Positions 17,866 to 27,477 are shown, counted from the first letter of the stretch. The stretch is 64,000 bases of DNA from Aromatoleum tolulyticum (GCF_900156155.1 NZ_FTMD01000023.1:1-64000); one strand, 5' to 3'. Numbers and translations are program-made. The notes: generated by a model not told the origin, from the letters alone.

Positions 17866-17893
17866 ATTATCCGCGATAAATTGCGTCGCCCAA
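17866..17893 (-). promoter_or_regulatory. Possible sigma-70 promoter upstream of fliL
   Basis: On the minus strand TTGGGC (complement of 17888-17893) is followed after 16 nt by GATAAT (complement of 17866-17871). It lies in the AT-richer 92-nt gap between fliK and fliL, 26 nt from the fliL start. It could give fliLMNOPQR some independent expression. Both hexamers are imperfect. Confidence 0.35.
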
Positions 17894-17932
17894 TTGCGGA
17901 AAAGTGGGGAAGACCGGCCCCAATTCAAATCG

Positions 17933-19225
17933 TCAGGCAAAGATGTCGACCATGCCCAGTCCGGTGCGCGACCAGGATGCAGGGGAGAGGGGAACGGCCC
18001 GGACCTCGCCTGCCTGATCCGCTCCGGTCGCGCCACGCTGCCCGCGGCCGGTGCCGGTCCCCGAATCCTGCTGTGCGCGTTGGTCGCCCTGCGTGCTGAC
18101 GTTCGTCTGGCCGAGGTTGATGCCCGCCTGCTGCAGGACTTCGCGCAGTCGCGGCAGCGCCTGCTCGAGCGCGTCGCGGGCGGCCGCCGACGCAGCGACG
18201 AAATGCGCGGTCGTCTGGTCGCCGTTGACCTGGATCGAAACCTCGAGCTTGCCGAGATGGGCCGGCGTGAGTACGAGCTCCGCCCTGGATTCGTTGCGGC
18301 CCACCATCCACATCATGCGGTTGCCGACGTCCTCCGCCCAGGCGCGCTGGCCGGCAGGGGTATGCACCGGCAGCTGCGGCGGCGTCTGTTCCGTGCGCGT
18401 GGTGCCGGGAGCGAAGGCCGAGGCGTGCAGGCCGGCAGCCTGCGCATCGGGCTCGAGTGCCTGGAGGCCGGGCGCAGGCGGTGCCGGCTGCTGCGACGCC
18501 ATTTGCAGGCGCGCGCCGAAGGCCGCGGGGGCGCTTCCGGCCGTAATGTCGGCCTTCACTTTGGCGACCGCGTCCGCAGCGCCTCCGGCGTCCGCCCCGG
18601 CTTTCTCCGACGACTCGGTCTGGGCGGTAGCTTCGGCGATCAACTGGCCGAGCGTGAAGGCACCGGACTTGCGCTTCGGCGTATCCAGAAGCACGTCGGA
18701 CGTCAGCAGGGAGTCGCCTTCCGCGGCGGCATCGTCAGCCGGCAAGGCGGCAACGCCGGGCATCAGGGCGGCAAGGCTTGCCGCCTGGGCAGCGGGATCC
18801 GCCGCAGCGGTATCGGGCTGGGCCGCATTGCCGTCCTGCGCTCCGCCTTCCGTCGTGGAGGTGTCCGACGCGGTATTCTCGCCGGTCGTTTCGGCTCCGG
18901 TCGTTTCGGTTGCGGTCGCTTCGGCGTCGTTTGTTTCGTTCTTCTGGCTCGTCGCGCTGGATTCGCCGCTGCGCCGTGTTTCGCTCCGTGCCTCGCTGCG
19001 CGGGCGTTCCGCCGCCTGCGTCGCACGTTCCTGCGGTCTTTCCCTTTCCGGGCGGGCGGGCGAGCGTTCGGCCGCGTTCATGCGGCGGTCGAGGGCACGG
19101 GAAAAACTGTCGTCGCTCAGTTCGCTTCCGCCGGCGCGGTTTTCCTCCGCTGCGCGTTGCGGCGGTTGTGCGGGCGCAGACGGCGCATTCAGGCGCAGCA
19201 TGCTGGTCAGGATCTGATTCGACAT
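17933..19225 (-). CDS. fliK: FliK, hook-length control protein
   Basis: The 430-residue protein is low-complexity for its first 300 residues (rich in A, E, T, S, D, consistent with a disordered molecular ruler). It ends with the conserved FliK C-terminal domain, ELVLTPAHLGKLEVSIQVNGDQTTAHFVAASAAARDALEQALPRLREVLQQAG (about residues 310-365). FliK measures the hook and switches FlhB substrate specificity. It lies between fliJ and fliL in the standard order. A second FliK-like protein is encoded at 29146-30309. Confidence 0.93.
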   Translation of the reverse strand: MSNQILTSMLRLNAPSAPAQPPQRAAEENRAGGSELSDDSFSRALDRRMNAAERSPARPERERPQERATQAAERPRSEARSETRRSGESSATSQKNETNDAEATATETTGAETTGENTASDTSTTEGGAQDGNAAQPDTAAADPAAQAASLAALMPGVAALPADDAAAEGDSLLTSDVLLDTPKRKSGAFTLGQLIAEATAQTESSEKAGADAGGAADAVAKVKADITAGSAPAAFGARLQMASQQPAPPAPGLQALEPDAQAAGLHASAFAPGTTRTEQTPPQLPVHTPAGQRAWAEDVGNRMMWMVGRNESRAELVLTPAHLGKLEVSIQVNGDQTTAHFVAASAAARDALEQALPRLREVLQQAGINLGQTNVSTQGDQRAQQDSGTGTGRGQRGATGADQAGEVRAVPLSPASWSRTGLGMVDIFA

Positions 19226-19303
19226 GGTGGATTCCCTTTCACGGCTGTATCTGCCGTGAGTTCAGCAAGGCGCATGCCAGGCTTCGGAACGAAGAAAGGA
19301 GGG

Positions 19304-19759
19304 TCAGGACTCGCCGCCGTCTTCGCGGTTGGCGTAGCGCTTGGCGGAGTGTTCGTCGGACTGTCGCTGTTCGAGGCGGGCTTCCTTGCGCGCCTCGCCA
19401 AGGTCGTGGCGTTTTTGCAGCGTGTCGAAGGCCTTCACCTTGTTGCGCTGGGCCATCCACGCATTCTGTCCGGCGACGGTCATCTGGCGGGAGCGTTCGA
19501 CGTTGGCTTTTTGCACCGCAATGGCTTCGTCGATGCGGCCGATGAAGGCACTGAAGTTGCGCCACTCGTCGGGGCTGATGCCATTTCGCGCAGCTTCATG
19601 AAAACGCGATTCGTACTCGTCGCGATAGTTCTGCAGCAATTCCAGCTTGCGTGTGCCCTCCTGCTCGCTGGCGATGAGCTCGCCCAGCCGGCGCGCAGCG
19701 TCGTCCATGCGTGTCTGGCTCAGTTCCAGCAGTGGCTTGAGGGGGAAGGATTTGCTCAT
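19304..19759 (-). CDS. fliJ: FliJ, export ATPase central stalk and chaperone
   Basis: The 151-residue protein is almost entirely coiled coil (heptads from about 10 to 140, e.g. LLELSQTRMDDAARRLGELIASEQEG) with a basic, glutamate-rich C-terminus. It has the length and composition of FliJ. FliJ sits in the FliI hexamer like the gamma subunit of ATP synthase and links it to FlhA. It follows fliI after a 91-nt gap containing a strong hairpin. Confidence 0.9.
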   Translation of the reverse strand: MSKSFPLKPLLELSQTRMDDAARRLGELIASEQEGTRKLELLQNYRDEYESRFHEAARNGISPDEWRNFSAFIGRIDEAIAVQKANVERSRQMTVAGQNAWMAQRNKVKAFDTLQKRHDLGEARKEARLEQRQSDEHSAKRYANREDGGES

Positions 19760-19820
19760 GGTGTGAAACGATGCGCGACAGGACGTCCGGATCCGATGTT
19801 AACTTGTAAGCATTCTAAAC

Positions 19821-19852
19821 GAGCGGCGTCACTTCGGCCTGTGACACCGCTC
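19821..19852 (-). other. 12-bp hairpin between fliI and fliJ
   Basis: GAGCGGCGTCAC (19821-19832) and GTGACACCGCTC (19841-19852) are complementary over 12 bp with one G-T pair and an 8-nt loop. It begins at the fliI stop codon region and is not followed by a clean T-run. It may attenuate readthrough or mark an mRNA processing site between fliFGHI and fliJK. Confidence 0.5.
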
Positions 19853-21254
19853 ACCCCGGGGTGAACAGCGCGCCGAGGCCCGCAAGCGCGTTGGGATAAT
19901 TTTCCTGCTCGTCGATTCTTTGCTGGAGGAACGCTTCCAGTTTGGGGTACATGGCGACCGCCCGGTCGAGCAGCGGGTCCGAACCCGGCTGGTAGGCGCC
20001 AACCGCGATCAGGTCGCGCGAACGCTGGTAGCGCGAGAACAGCTGCTTGAAGTGCCGGACGAGTTCGAAATGCTCGGGGCTGACGAGGCCATGCATCGCG
20101 CGCGAGATCGATTGCTCGATGTCGATCGCGGGGTAGTGCCCCTGGTCGGCGAGCGCGCGCGACAGCACGAAGTGTCCGTCGAGAATGGCACGCGCCGAGT
20201 CGGCAATCGGATCCTGCTGGTCGTCGCCTTCGGCGAGCACGGTGTAGAACGCCGTGATCGAGCCGCCGCCTTCGAGCCCGTTGCCGGCACGCTCGACCAG
20301 CGCCGGCAGGCGCGCGAACACGCTCGGCGGATAGCCGCGCGTCACCGGCGGCTCGCCGATCGCGAGGGCGATCTCGCGCTGTGCCATCGCATAGCGCGTA
20401 AGCGAGTCCATGATCAGCAAGACCTGCTTGCCGCGGTCGCGGAAGTACTCGGCGATCGTCGTCGCGTAGGCAGCGCCCTGCAGGCGCATCAGCGGGCTGG
20501 TGTCGGCCGGCGCGGCGACCACGACCGAGCGTGCGCGGCCCTCGGGGCCGAGGTTCTGTTCGATGAATTCCTTGACCTCGCGGCCCCGCTCGCCGATCAG
20601 TCCGACGACGATCACGTCGGCCGAGGTGTAGCGCGCCATCATGCCGATGAGCACGGACTTGCCGACGCCCGAGCCGGCGAAGAGGCCGAGGCGCTGCCCG
20701 CGCCCGACGGTGAGGAGCGCATTGATCGCGCGGATGCCGACGTCCAGAGCGGTGTCGATCGGCGCCCGCGTCAGCGGGTTGAAGGGGCGGCTCTGCAGCG
20801 AGCGGCTTTCCGTCGCATCGAGCGGGCCGAGGCCGTCGAGCGGGCGGCCCGCGCCGTCCACGACACGCCCCAGCATGTGCTCGCCGACCGGCAGGTGCTT
20901 GGCGCGGTCGGAGGTGCGGCGTCGGGGCACGAGCCGGGCGCCGAGGACGATGCGCGGCGGTGACGGTTCCACGGGCATGACCGAGGCGCCCGGCGCGAGG
21001 CCGAAGACGTCGTCGGTCGGCATCAGGTAGAGCTTGTCGCCGTTGAAGCCCACGACTTCCGCCTCTACGGTTGCGCCGCCGCTCGCGAGGATGCGGCAGT
21101 CCGCACCCAGCGGGAGCCTGAGCCCGGCGGCCTCCATGACGAGGCCGTTGATCCGCGTCAGCCGCCCCGAGATCTCGAACGGATTCACGTTCGCGAGCTG
21201 GCGCCGATGGGCGTCGAGGTAGCCGGTCCATGCGGCCGCACGCGTCGCGTTCAC
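19851..21254 (-). CDS. fliI: FliI, flagellar export ATPase
   Basis: The 467-residue ATPase of the F1-beta-like type III family has the P-loop AGSGVGKS at 193-200, followed by [17 protein letters not shown]. The catalytic [21 protein letters not shown] motif lies near 285-305. The C-terminal part has the FliI pattern [31 protein letters not shown]. FliI unfolds and releases chaperone-bound export substrates at the base of the flagellum. It overlaps fliH by 4 nt (ATGA). Confidence 0.97.
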   Translation of the reverse strand: MNATRAAAWTGYLDAHRRQLANVNPFEISGRLTRINGLVMEAAGLRLPLGADCRILASGGATVEAEVVGFNGDKLYLMPTDDVFGLAPGASVMPVEPSPPRIVLGARLVPRRRTSDRAKHLPVGEHMLGRVVDGAGRPLDGLGPLDATESRSLQSRPFNPLTRAPIDTALDVGIRAINALLTVGRGQRLGLFAGSGVGKSVLIGMMARYTSADVIVVGLIGERGREVKEFIEQNLGPEGRARSVVVAAPADTSPLMRLQGAAYATTIAEYFRDRGKQVLLIMDSLTRYAMAQREIALAIGEPPVTRGYPPSVFARLPALVERAGNGLEGGGSITAFYTVLAEGDDQQDPIADSARAILDGHFVLSRALADQGHYPAIDIEQSISRAMHGLVSPEHFELVRHFKQLFSRYQRSRDLIAVGAYQPGSDPLLDRAVAMYPKLEAFLQQRIDEQENYPNALAGLGALFTPG

Positions 21255-21955
21255 TTGCCGTCGTCCCAGGTCGAGCCGCGGTGACCGAGGCCTTCGAGAA
21301 TCCTGCGCCAGCGGGTCTCCACCGTCGCGTCGATCTCGCTCGCGGGCGCCTGCAGCCGGCAGCCGCCGCGCGTCACCGAATCGTCCTCGATGATCTGGTG
21401 GTGCAGGTGAGTGGGCTGCTCCGCCAGGTAGGTGCGGATCAGCACGACGTCGTCCGGATGCACGTGGATGCGCACCTGCGCCTGCGGCAGCTGGTTCAGT
21501 GCGGCGCGGATGGTTTCGATAAGGGCATCTTCGGGATTCTCGGCCAGGGTGCGCCGGACCATCTGGCGCGCGACCTCGATCGCCAGCGCGACGATTTCGT
21601 CCGCGACTTCCTGATCCAGCTGCTTGAGTGCCGTGTCGAGCCCGTCGGCCAGGCCACCCAGGCGATTTGCCTGCTCGCGGGCGTACTCGGCCCCCTCCGC
21701 AAAGCCGACTTCATAGCCCTCGCGGCGCGCATCGTCGAACATCGACTCGATCTCGGCCGCCGTCGGCAGCTGGATTTCCGGCTGAGGTGCGGGCGCGGGT
21801 TCGGACGGCGGAGCCGCCTCGACAACCGGCTCCGGCGGAGCAGGGGGGGCGGGCTCGGCTTCCGGAGGCTGCAGCTGCGGCTCTTCCGGTTCGCCGAAGG
21901 TCGGCGGCTCCCAGCGACGGTAGGCGCCGACCGCCTGATGGCGCGAGATGCTCAT
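21251..21955 (-). CDS. fliH: FliH, export ATPase regulator
   Basis: The 234-residue protein has a proline-, glutamate- and alanine-rich N-terminal third. A glycine-spaced coiled region ([17 protein letters not shown]-like, about 80-110) follows. The C-terminal FliH/V-ATPase E-like domain includes [37 protein letters not shown] and [22 protein letters not shown]. FliH dimers anchor FliI to the C ring. The first residues, [20 protein letters not shown], include the tryptophan typical of the FliN- or FlhA-binding N-terminus. Confidence 0.93.
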   Translation of the reverse strand: MSISRHQAVGAYRRWEPPTFGEPEEPQLQPPEAEPAPPAPPEPVVEAAPPSEPAPAPQPEIQLPTAAEIESMFDDARREGYEVGFAEGAEYAREQANRLGGLADGLDTALKQLDQEVADEIVALAIEVARQMVRRTLAENPEDALIETIRAALNQLPQAQVRIHVHPDDVVLIRTYLAEQPTHLHHQIIEDDSVTRGGCRLQAPASEIDATVETRWRRILEGLGHRGSTWDDGK

Positions 21956-21994
21956 GGCCGGCTCCGGGAAGATTCGCGCTGCCCGGCGGGGCGC

Positions 21995-22996
21995 TTACAC
22001 GAAGGCATCTTCGGACCCCTTGCCGCCGAGCACGATCTGGCCTTCCTCGGCGAGGCGACGCACCACCTTGAGGATCTCCTTCTGTTCCGCCTCGACCTCG
22101 GACAGGCGCACCGGGCCCTTTGCCTCGAGGTCCTCGCGCAGCATGTCGGCTGCGCGCTGGGACATGTTCTTGAAGATTTTCTCGCGCAGCTCCGGCGCGG
22201 CACCCTTGAGAGCGGTGACCAGCGAATCGGACTGCACCTCGCGCAGCAGCGTCTGCACGCCGCGGTCGTCGATGTCCATGATGTTCTCGAACACGAACAT
22301 CTCGTCGAGGATCTTCTGGGCGAGGTCGGGATCGTACTCGCGCACGTTGTCGAGCACCGCCGTTTCCGCCGCAACGCCGACGAAGTTGAGGATCTCGGCC
22401 GCGTGGCGCACGCCGCCCATCGAGGCCTTCTTGACCGTGGAGGCGCCCGCGAGCATGCGCGCGAGGGCCTCGTTGAGTTCCTTGAGCGCGGCGGGCTGCA
22501 CGCCGTCCAGCGTCGCGATGCGCAGGATCACGTCGTTGCGCAGGCGGTCGGGGAACTGCTTGAGGATCTCGCCCGCCTGGTCGAATTCGAGGTGTACGAG
22601 GATGGTTGCGATGATCTGCGGGTGTTCGTTCTTGATCAGGTCGGCAGCGGTCGCGGCATCCATCCACTTCAGACTCTCGATGCCCGCGGTGTCCGAGCCC
22701 TGCAGCACGCGCGCAATGATGTGCCCGGCGCGTTCGTCGCCGAGTGCCTTGGTCAGCATCGCGCGGATCTGCTCTTCGTCGGCTTCGACCGGCGCGCCCT
22801 TGATGCGGTGGGCCTCGAGCTCGTCGAGCACCGCCTCGACCGTCGAGCGCTGCTGCGAAGGCAGGCCGGCCATCGCCATGCCGAGCTTCTGCACTTCCTT
22901 CGGGCCGAGCAGCTTGAGGACTTCCGCCGCCTCGTCCGAACCGAGCGCGAGCAGCAGCATCGCACTCTTCTCGACGCCTTCATCCATTGAGCTCAT
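21995..22996 (-). CDS. fliG: FliG, rotor switch protein
   Basis: The 333-residue protein has the three FliG domains. The N-terminal FliF-binding part contains KSAMLLLALGSDEAAEVLKLLGPKEVQKLG. The middle domain contains EHPQIIATILVHLEFDQAGEILKQFP. The C-terminal torque domain has VQTLLREVQSDSLVTALKGA and LREKIFKNMSQRAADMLREDLEAKGPVRLSEVE, with its charged stator-facing residues. Its ATG overlaps the fliF stop by 4 nt. A second in-frame ATG at 22987 is possible. Confidence 0.97.
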   Translation of the reverse strand: MSSMDEGVEKSAMLLLALGSDEAAEVLKLLGPKEVQKLGMAMAGLPSQQRSTVEAVLDELEAHRIKGAPVEADEEQIRAMLTKALGDERAGHIIARVLQGSDTAGIESLKWMDAATAADLIKNEHPQIIATILVHLEFDQAGEILKQFPDRLRNDVILRIATLDGVQPAALKELNEALARMLAGASTVKKASMGGVRHAAEILNFVGVAAETAVLDNVREYDPDLAQKILDEMFVFENIMDIDDRGVQTLLREVQSDSLVTALKGAAPELREKIFKNMSQRAADMLREDLEAKGPVRLSEVEAEQKEILKVVRRLAEEGQIVLGGKGSEDAFV

Positions 22997-24651
22997 TTCT
23001 TGCCTTCCTCATTGACGCCCATCCATTCCTTGATCAGGTTCGCGATGACGCGCGGGTCGGATGTCGCGAGTTCCTTCGCCCGGGCCAGCTTCGCGTCGAA
23101 GGTGTTTGCGGGCTCCATGTGCGAGAGGCTCACCACGGCGCCCTCGTCTTCCTCCTCGGGGGCAGGGGCGGGCGCAGGCGGCGGTGCCACGGTGCGCAGC
23201 AGCGGACGCACCACGCCGAAATACACGAAGGCGAGCGCGACGAGAATCACGACATACTTCAGCGCTTCCTTGCCGAGGTCGACCATCTCCGGATCCTTCC
23301 ACACCGGCACCTGTGCCTGCGACTCGGTGCGGCCGGCGGCGAACGGCGCGCTGGACACGTTCAGGCTGTCGCCGCGCGCCTGGTTGAAGCCCATCGCTTC
23401 GCGGACCAGACTGGTGATGCGCGCGATTTCGTCGTCCGACAGTGCTTCCGCGCGCGCCTCACCATTTGGCAGCGTTTCGTTGCGGTGGTTCACGACGACC
23501 GCGACCGACAGGCGCTTCACCTGGCCGAGTGCCTGTTTCGTGTGCTGGATCGTGCGGTCCAGTTCATAGTTGATCGTCGCCGCACGATTGCCCGTGAAGG
23601 GCGTGGCGGGGCCGCCGGGCGCGCCGCCGGCTGCGACCGACGGCGAGGTGATCGGCGCGGTGGCGGGAACGGGCGGCTGGTTGCTCAGCGCGCCGGGCAC
23701 CCCTTGTGCGGCCGGTTCGCGCATCCCCTGTTCGTTGATCTGCTGGCTGCGGATTGCCTGATCGGGCGAGGGATTCGGCTTGAAGGTCTCCGCGGTGGCC
23801 TCGACCTGGTCGAAATCGACGTCCGCCGTGACCTGGGCCTTGAAATTATCCTGGCCGACGATCGGCGTGAGGATTGTCTCGATGCGGCGGATATAGCCCG
23901 ATTCGACCTCACGCACGTAGCTGAGCTGTGTTGCGTCCAGGCCCGCATTGCGCAGCGGGTCGGGGCGGTTCGTGAGCAGGGTGCCGTTCTGGTCGATCAC
24001 GCTGACGTGGTCGTTTGCCAGCTGCGGCACGCTCGAAGCGACCAGATGAACGATGCCGGCGACCTGGGCGGAATCCATCGTTCGTCCGGGGTACAGGTTC
24101 ACCATCACCGAGGCGGTCGGCTTCTGCTCGTCGCGCAGGAAACCGGACTGCTTGGGAATCGCCAGATGCACGCGCGCAGACGAGACCGATGAGATCGCCT
24201 GGATGGTGCGCGCCAGTTCGCCTTCGAGCGCGCGCTGGAAGTTGACCTGCTCGTGGAACTGCGACACGCCGAGCTTCTGGTTTTCCATCAGCTCGAAGCC
24301 GACCAGCCCGCCCTTGGGCAGGCCTTGCGCGGCAAGGCGCAGGCGCACGTCGTGCACCATCCCCGACGGAATCAGGATTGCGTTGCCGGCCGGCGAAAAC
24401 TTGTAGGGAACGTTCTGCTGCTGCAGCGCGGTGACGATCGCGCCGCCGTCGCGCTCGTCGAAGTTCGAGAAGAGTACCGCGTAGTCCGGCGTCCGCGACC
24501 ACAGCCAGACCCCCACCAGCATTGCGATGGCGATTGCCACGGCGGCGCCGGCGGCGAGCTTCTGGCGCTGGCTCAGCTCATTCAAGCGCTGCAGCGCCAG
24601 CTGGGCCGGCGGCAGGGTTCCCCGATCAACGGCGGTGTCGGCGGTGGCCAT
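22993..24651 (-). CDS. fliF: FliF, MS-ring protein
   Basis: The 552-residue protein has an N-terminal membrane helix (AAGAAVAIAIAMLVGVWLW, about 34-53). The YscJ/FliF domain holds YAVLFSNFDERDGGAIVTALQQQNVPYKF and FELMENQKLGVSQFHEQVNFQRALEGELARTI. The second membrane helix (VVILVALAFVYFGVVRPLL) lies near 460, followed by a FliG-binding tail. FliF is the base on which the basal body is built. It is the first gene of the minus-strand fliFGHIJKLMNOPQR operon and diverges from fleS. Confidence 0.97.
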   Translation of the reverse strand: MATADTAVDRGTLPPAQLALQRLNELSQRQKLAAGAAVAIAIAMLVGVWLWSRTPDYAVLFSNFDERDGGAIVTALQQQNVPYKFSPAGNAILIPSGMVHDVRLRLAAQGLPKGGLVGFELMENQKLGVSQFHEQVNFQRALEGELARTIQAISSVSSARVHLAIPKQSGFLRDEQKPTASVMVNLYPGRTMDSAQVAGIVHLVASSVPQLANDHVSVIDQNGTLLTNRPDPLRNAGLDATQLSYVREVESGYIRRIETILTPIVGQDNFKAQVTADVDFDQVEATAETFKPNPSPDQAIRSQQINEQGMREPAAQGVPGALSNQPPVPATAPITSPSVAAGGAPGGPATPFTGNRAATINYELDRTIQHTKQALGQVKRLSVAVVVNHRNETLPNGEARAEALSDDEIARITSLVREAMGFNQARGDSLNVSSAPFAAGRTESQAQVPVWKDPEMVDLGKEALKYVVILVALAFVYFGVVRPLLRTVAPPPAPAPAPEEEDEGAVVSLSHMEPANTFDAKLARAKELATSDPRVIANLIKEWMGVNEEGKK

Positions 24652-24740
24652 GGTGGAGTCCTTCGATCACGTCACTTTTACGGATGACGGCATTGTCCGT
24701 CCGCGTGTGCAAATCGCGCGAGCGGAAAAGCGGCATTTTT

Positions 24741-24756
24741 TGCCGCCTATTTGCCG
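24741..24756 (-). promoter_or_regulatory. Weak sigma-54-like site upstream of fliF
   Basis: On the minus strand CGGCAA-N5-CGGC keeps the GG and GC dinucleotides at correct spacing but matches the rest of the -12 box poorly. It overlaps a GCGGCA/TGCCGC hairpin at 24730-24746. It would give a leader of about 80 nt before fliF. The call is tentative. Confidence 0.3.
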
Positions 24757-24814
24757 GTTAACATGGACGGGTCAAGGCTTAATCTGCCAGCCGTGAAAAC
24801 AGGTCCTGCACGCC

Positions 24815-25987
24815 ATGTCCGCTGAAACGCCTCCTGCCGCCTCGAATGCCGCGCCCGGCGCGGGGCAGCGCCTCGACGCGGCGCAGCTCGCCGAGGCGTT
24901 CGAGATGTTCGCGCGCGCGTCCGAAGAGCTGTCGACCGCCTACAACGCGCTGCAGGGGCAGGTCGCGCAGCTCACCGAACGCCTCGCGGTGCTGCTCGGT
25001 GCGCTGCCGGCAGGCGTCGTGATGCTCGATCGCGCCGGCCGTGTCGGGCAGTGCAACAGTGCGGCCGAGAGCCTGCTGGGCGGCGATCTCGCGGGCCGTC
25101 CGTGGGACGAACTTGCCGCCACCCTGAATGCCACCGAAACGCCCGGCGAAGCGACCGTCGGCGCGGACGCGGGCGCCCGCCGGGTTTCGTTGTCCGAGGC
25201 AGCACTGGAGTCCGGCGAAGGGCGCATCATCCTGCTGCACGACGTCACCGACACGCACCGCATGCGCCTGCAGGCCGAACGCAACGAAAGGCTGGCGGCG
25301 ATGGGCGAGATGGTCGCCGGACTTGCCCACCAGCTGCGCACGCCGCTCGCCGCCGCGCTGCTATACACCGGCAACCTCAAGCAACCCGAGCTGGCCCCCG
25401 CCGATCGCGCGCGCGTCGCCGACCGCGCGATCGAGCGCCTGCGCTACCTCGAGCGCCTCATCCGCGACATGCTGCTCTTCGCGCGCGGCGACAGTCTCGG
25501 CCGTCAGCGTTTCGGCATCTGCGAACTCGCGGGGGAACTCGTGCATACCCTCGAACCGCTCGCGCGGGCGCGCCAAGTCGGGTTTTCGTCCGCCTGCGAC
25601 TGCGGCGATGCGACCCTGCTCGGCGACCGCAAGGCCTTGGGCGGTGCGATCACGAACCTGCTCGAAAACGCCATCCAGGCCACCGAGGCCGGCGGCGCGG
25701 TGGACCTTTCCGCCACGCGCGAAGGCGACACCGTGCTCTTCCGCATCCGCGACAACGGCCGCGGCATCGAGCCGGCCCACCAGGCGCGCCTGTTCGACCC
25801 CTTCTTCACCACCCGCGCGGACGGCACCGGCCTGGGGCTCGCGATCGCACGCGGCGTCGCGCGCGCCCACGGTGGGGACATCGCCGTCGAATCCAGCCCC
25901 GGCAAGGGCGCCTTGTTCATCCTCAGCCTGCCGCTGCCGTGTCCCGACGAGGGGGGCGCCGCGCTCGCACCGAAGGAATCTGCATGA
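24815..25987 (+). CDS. fleS: FleS/FlrB-type flagellar sensor histidine kinase
   Basis: The 390-residue protein has no membrane helix, so it is a cytoplasmic kinase. A coiled N-terminal region (20-60) leads into a PAS-like domain (about 60-145). The HisKA motif is LAHQLRTPLAA with the phosphoacceptor at His172, and the HATPase has NLLENAIQAT (281-290), DNGRGIE (313-319) and GTGLGLAIA. It ends inside the start of the downstream activator gene (ATGA overlap), so the pair is one two-component system. FleS/FlrB kinases activate FleR/FlrC for middle flagellar genes. The signal is unknown. Confidence 0.9.
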   Translation: MSAETPPAASNAAPGAGQRLDAAQLAEAFEMFARASEELSTAYNALQGQVAQLTERLAVLLGALPAGVVMLDRAGRVGQCNSAAESLLGGDLAGRPWDELAATLNATETPGEATVGADAGARRVSLSEAALESGEGRIILLHDVTDTHRMRLQAERNERLAAMGEMVAGLAHQLRTPLAAALLYTGNLKQPELAPADRARVADRAIERLRYLERLIRDMLLFARGDSLGRQRFGICELAGELVHTLEPLARARQVGFSSACDCGDATLLGDRKALGGAITNLLENAIQATEAGGAVDLSATREGDTVLFRIRDNGRGIEPAHQARLFDPFFTTRADGTGLGLAIARGVARAHGGDIAVESSPGKGALFILSLPLPCPDEGGAALAPKESA

Positions 25988-27420
25988 TCGAACAGATCAA
26001 CATTCTCGTCGTCGAGGACGACGCCGCATTGCGCGATGCCGTGTGTCTCACGCTGGAAATGGGCGGGCATCGCGTCACCGGCGTCGACGGCGGACCGGCC
26101 GCTCTCGCCGAGATCGGCCGGCAGGCATTCAACCTCGTCGTCAGCGATTTGCGCATGCAGCCGATGGACGGCCTGCAACTCCTCGGCGAAATCCGCTCGC
26201 GCCTGCCTCAGCTTCCCGTCCTGCTGATGACCGCCTACGGCGACGTCGACAAGGCCGTCGCCGCGATGCGCGGCGGCGCGTGCGACTTCCTCATGAAGCC
26301 GTTCGAACCCGACGTCCTGCTCGAAAACGTGCGGCGCTACGCCTCGCAGCCGCCGGGTGCCGACGACACCATCGCCGAGGATCCGCACACGCGCAACCTG
26401 CTCGCGCTCGCCGCGCGTGTCGCCGACACCGACGCCACGGTATTGCTCACGGGCGAATCGGGCACCGGCAAGGAAGTCTTCGCGCGCTACATCCACGATC
26501 ACTCGTCGCGCAAGGCGGGGCCCTTCGTCGCGATCAACTGCGCGGCCATCCCCGAGAACCTGCTCGAGGCGACGCTGTTCGGTTACGAAAAGGGAGCGTT
26601 CACCGGCGCCCAGACGGCGCAGCCGGGCAAGTTCGAGCAGGCGCAGGACGGCACCATCCTGCTCGACGAGATCTCGGAAATGCCGCTCGCGCTGCAGGCC
26701 AAGCTCCTGCGCGTGCTGCAGGAACGGGAGGTGGAGCGTGTCGGCGGGAAAAAACCGGTCGAGCTCGACATCCGCGTGCTGGCGACGAGCAACCGCGACA
26801 TGGCGCGGGAAGTCGCCGCCGGCCGCTTCCGCGAAGACCTGTACTACCGGCTCAATGTATTTCCGCTGGCGATCCCGGGGTTGCGCGAACGCCCCCGCGA
26901 CATCCTGCCGCTCGCGCGCCATTTCCTCGCCCGCCACGGCGAACGCCTCAAGCGCAGTGCCCGGCTGAGCCCGGAAGCCGAGCAGCTGCTCGTGCGCCAT
27001 GCCTGGCCGGGCAACGTGCGCGAACTCGAAAACGCGATGCAGCGCGCGCTGATTCTTGCGGCCGGCGACACGATCACGGTGGAGACGGTGCATCTGTGCC
27101 TGCCGAACTGGGTCGCGACGGAACCATCGGCCCCGAGTGCCGAAGTGCCAAAGCGGGGCGACACGGCGCCGGTGTCGGTATCGGTTTCGGCAAATTTTGC
27201 CGTGTCGCCGGAAAATGTTGCCGCTTCGTCCCCTTCCCGGCCCGATCCGGCTGCCGGCGGGCGGCCGGCAAACATGAAGGATCTCGAACGCGAACATATT
27301 CTCTCGACGCTGCGCGAAGTCGGCGGATCGCGCAAACGCGCCGTCGAAAAGCTCGGAATCTCGGAACGGACCTTGCGTTACAAGCTGCAGCAGTACCGCG
27401 ACGAGGGCTACGAGGTGTAG
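25984..27420 (+). CDS. fleR: FleR/FlrC-type sigma-54 activator
   Basis: The 478-residue regulator has a receiver domain (Asp11-Asp12, Asp55 as phosphoacceptor, Lys105). A sigma-54 AAA+ domain follows, with Walker A GESGTGKE at 157-164, the GAFTGA loop at 204-209 and the switch DEISEMPLALQAKLLR. A low-complexity serine/alanine/valine linker leads to a Fis-type helix-turn-helix (GGSRKRAVEKLGISERTLRYKLQQY). The frame is open back to 25051, but the ATG at 25984 overlapping fleS is the natural start. It probably activates the sigma-54 promoters before flgB and fliE. Its partner FleQ is not in the window. Confidence 0.93.
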   Translation: MIEQINILVVEDDAALRDAVCLTLEMGGHRVTGVDGGPAALAEIGRQAFNLVVSDLRMQPMDGLQLLGEIRSRLPQLPVLLMTAYGDVDKAVAAMRGGACDFLMKPFEPDVLLENVRRYASQPPGADDTIAEDPHTRNLLALAARVADTDATVLLTGESGTGKEVFARYIHDHSSRKAGPFVAINCAAIPENLLEATLFGYEKGAFTGAQTAQPGKFEQAQDGTILLDEISEMPLALQAKLLRVLQEREVERVGGKKPVELDIRVLATSNRDMAREVAAGRFREDLYYRLNVFPLAIPGLRERPRDILPLARHFLARHGERLKRSARLSPEAEQLLVRHAWPGNVRELENAMQRALILAAGDTITVETVHLCLPNWVATEPSAPSAEVPKRGDTAPVSVSVSANFAVSPENVAASSPSRPDPAAGGRPANMKDLEREHILSTLREVGGSRKRAVEKLGISERTLRYKLQQYRDEGYEV

Positions 27421-27477
27421 GCATGGAGTTGCGGTAGCGGCCGCCCGTGCATTGGCCGACACCCGGCAACATCCTTT

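Noticed and set aside
24764-24779. Sigma-54-like TGGACG-N5-AGGC upstream of fleS
   Set aside because: Spacing is right, but the -12 box and part of the -24 box miss the consensus, so I did not list it as a promoter.
25051-25983. Upstream extension of the fleR frame
   Set aside because: This part overlaps fleS in another frame and encodes an Arg/Ala/Pro-rich shadow. The ATG at 25984 starts at the receiver domain and overlaps the fleS stop.
27187-27201. Palindrome CGGCAAATTTTGCCG in fleR, with a similar one in fliD near 32341
   Set aside because: Both lie inside coding sequence (a low-complexity linker and an ordinary helix) and are short. I see no reason to call them operators.
25128-27437. 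769-codon third-frame ORF across fleS-fleR
   Set aside because: It is an Arg/Ala-rich shadow of the two regulator genes without a start signal or domain.
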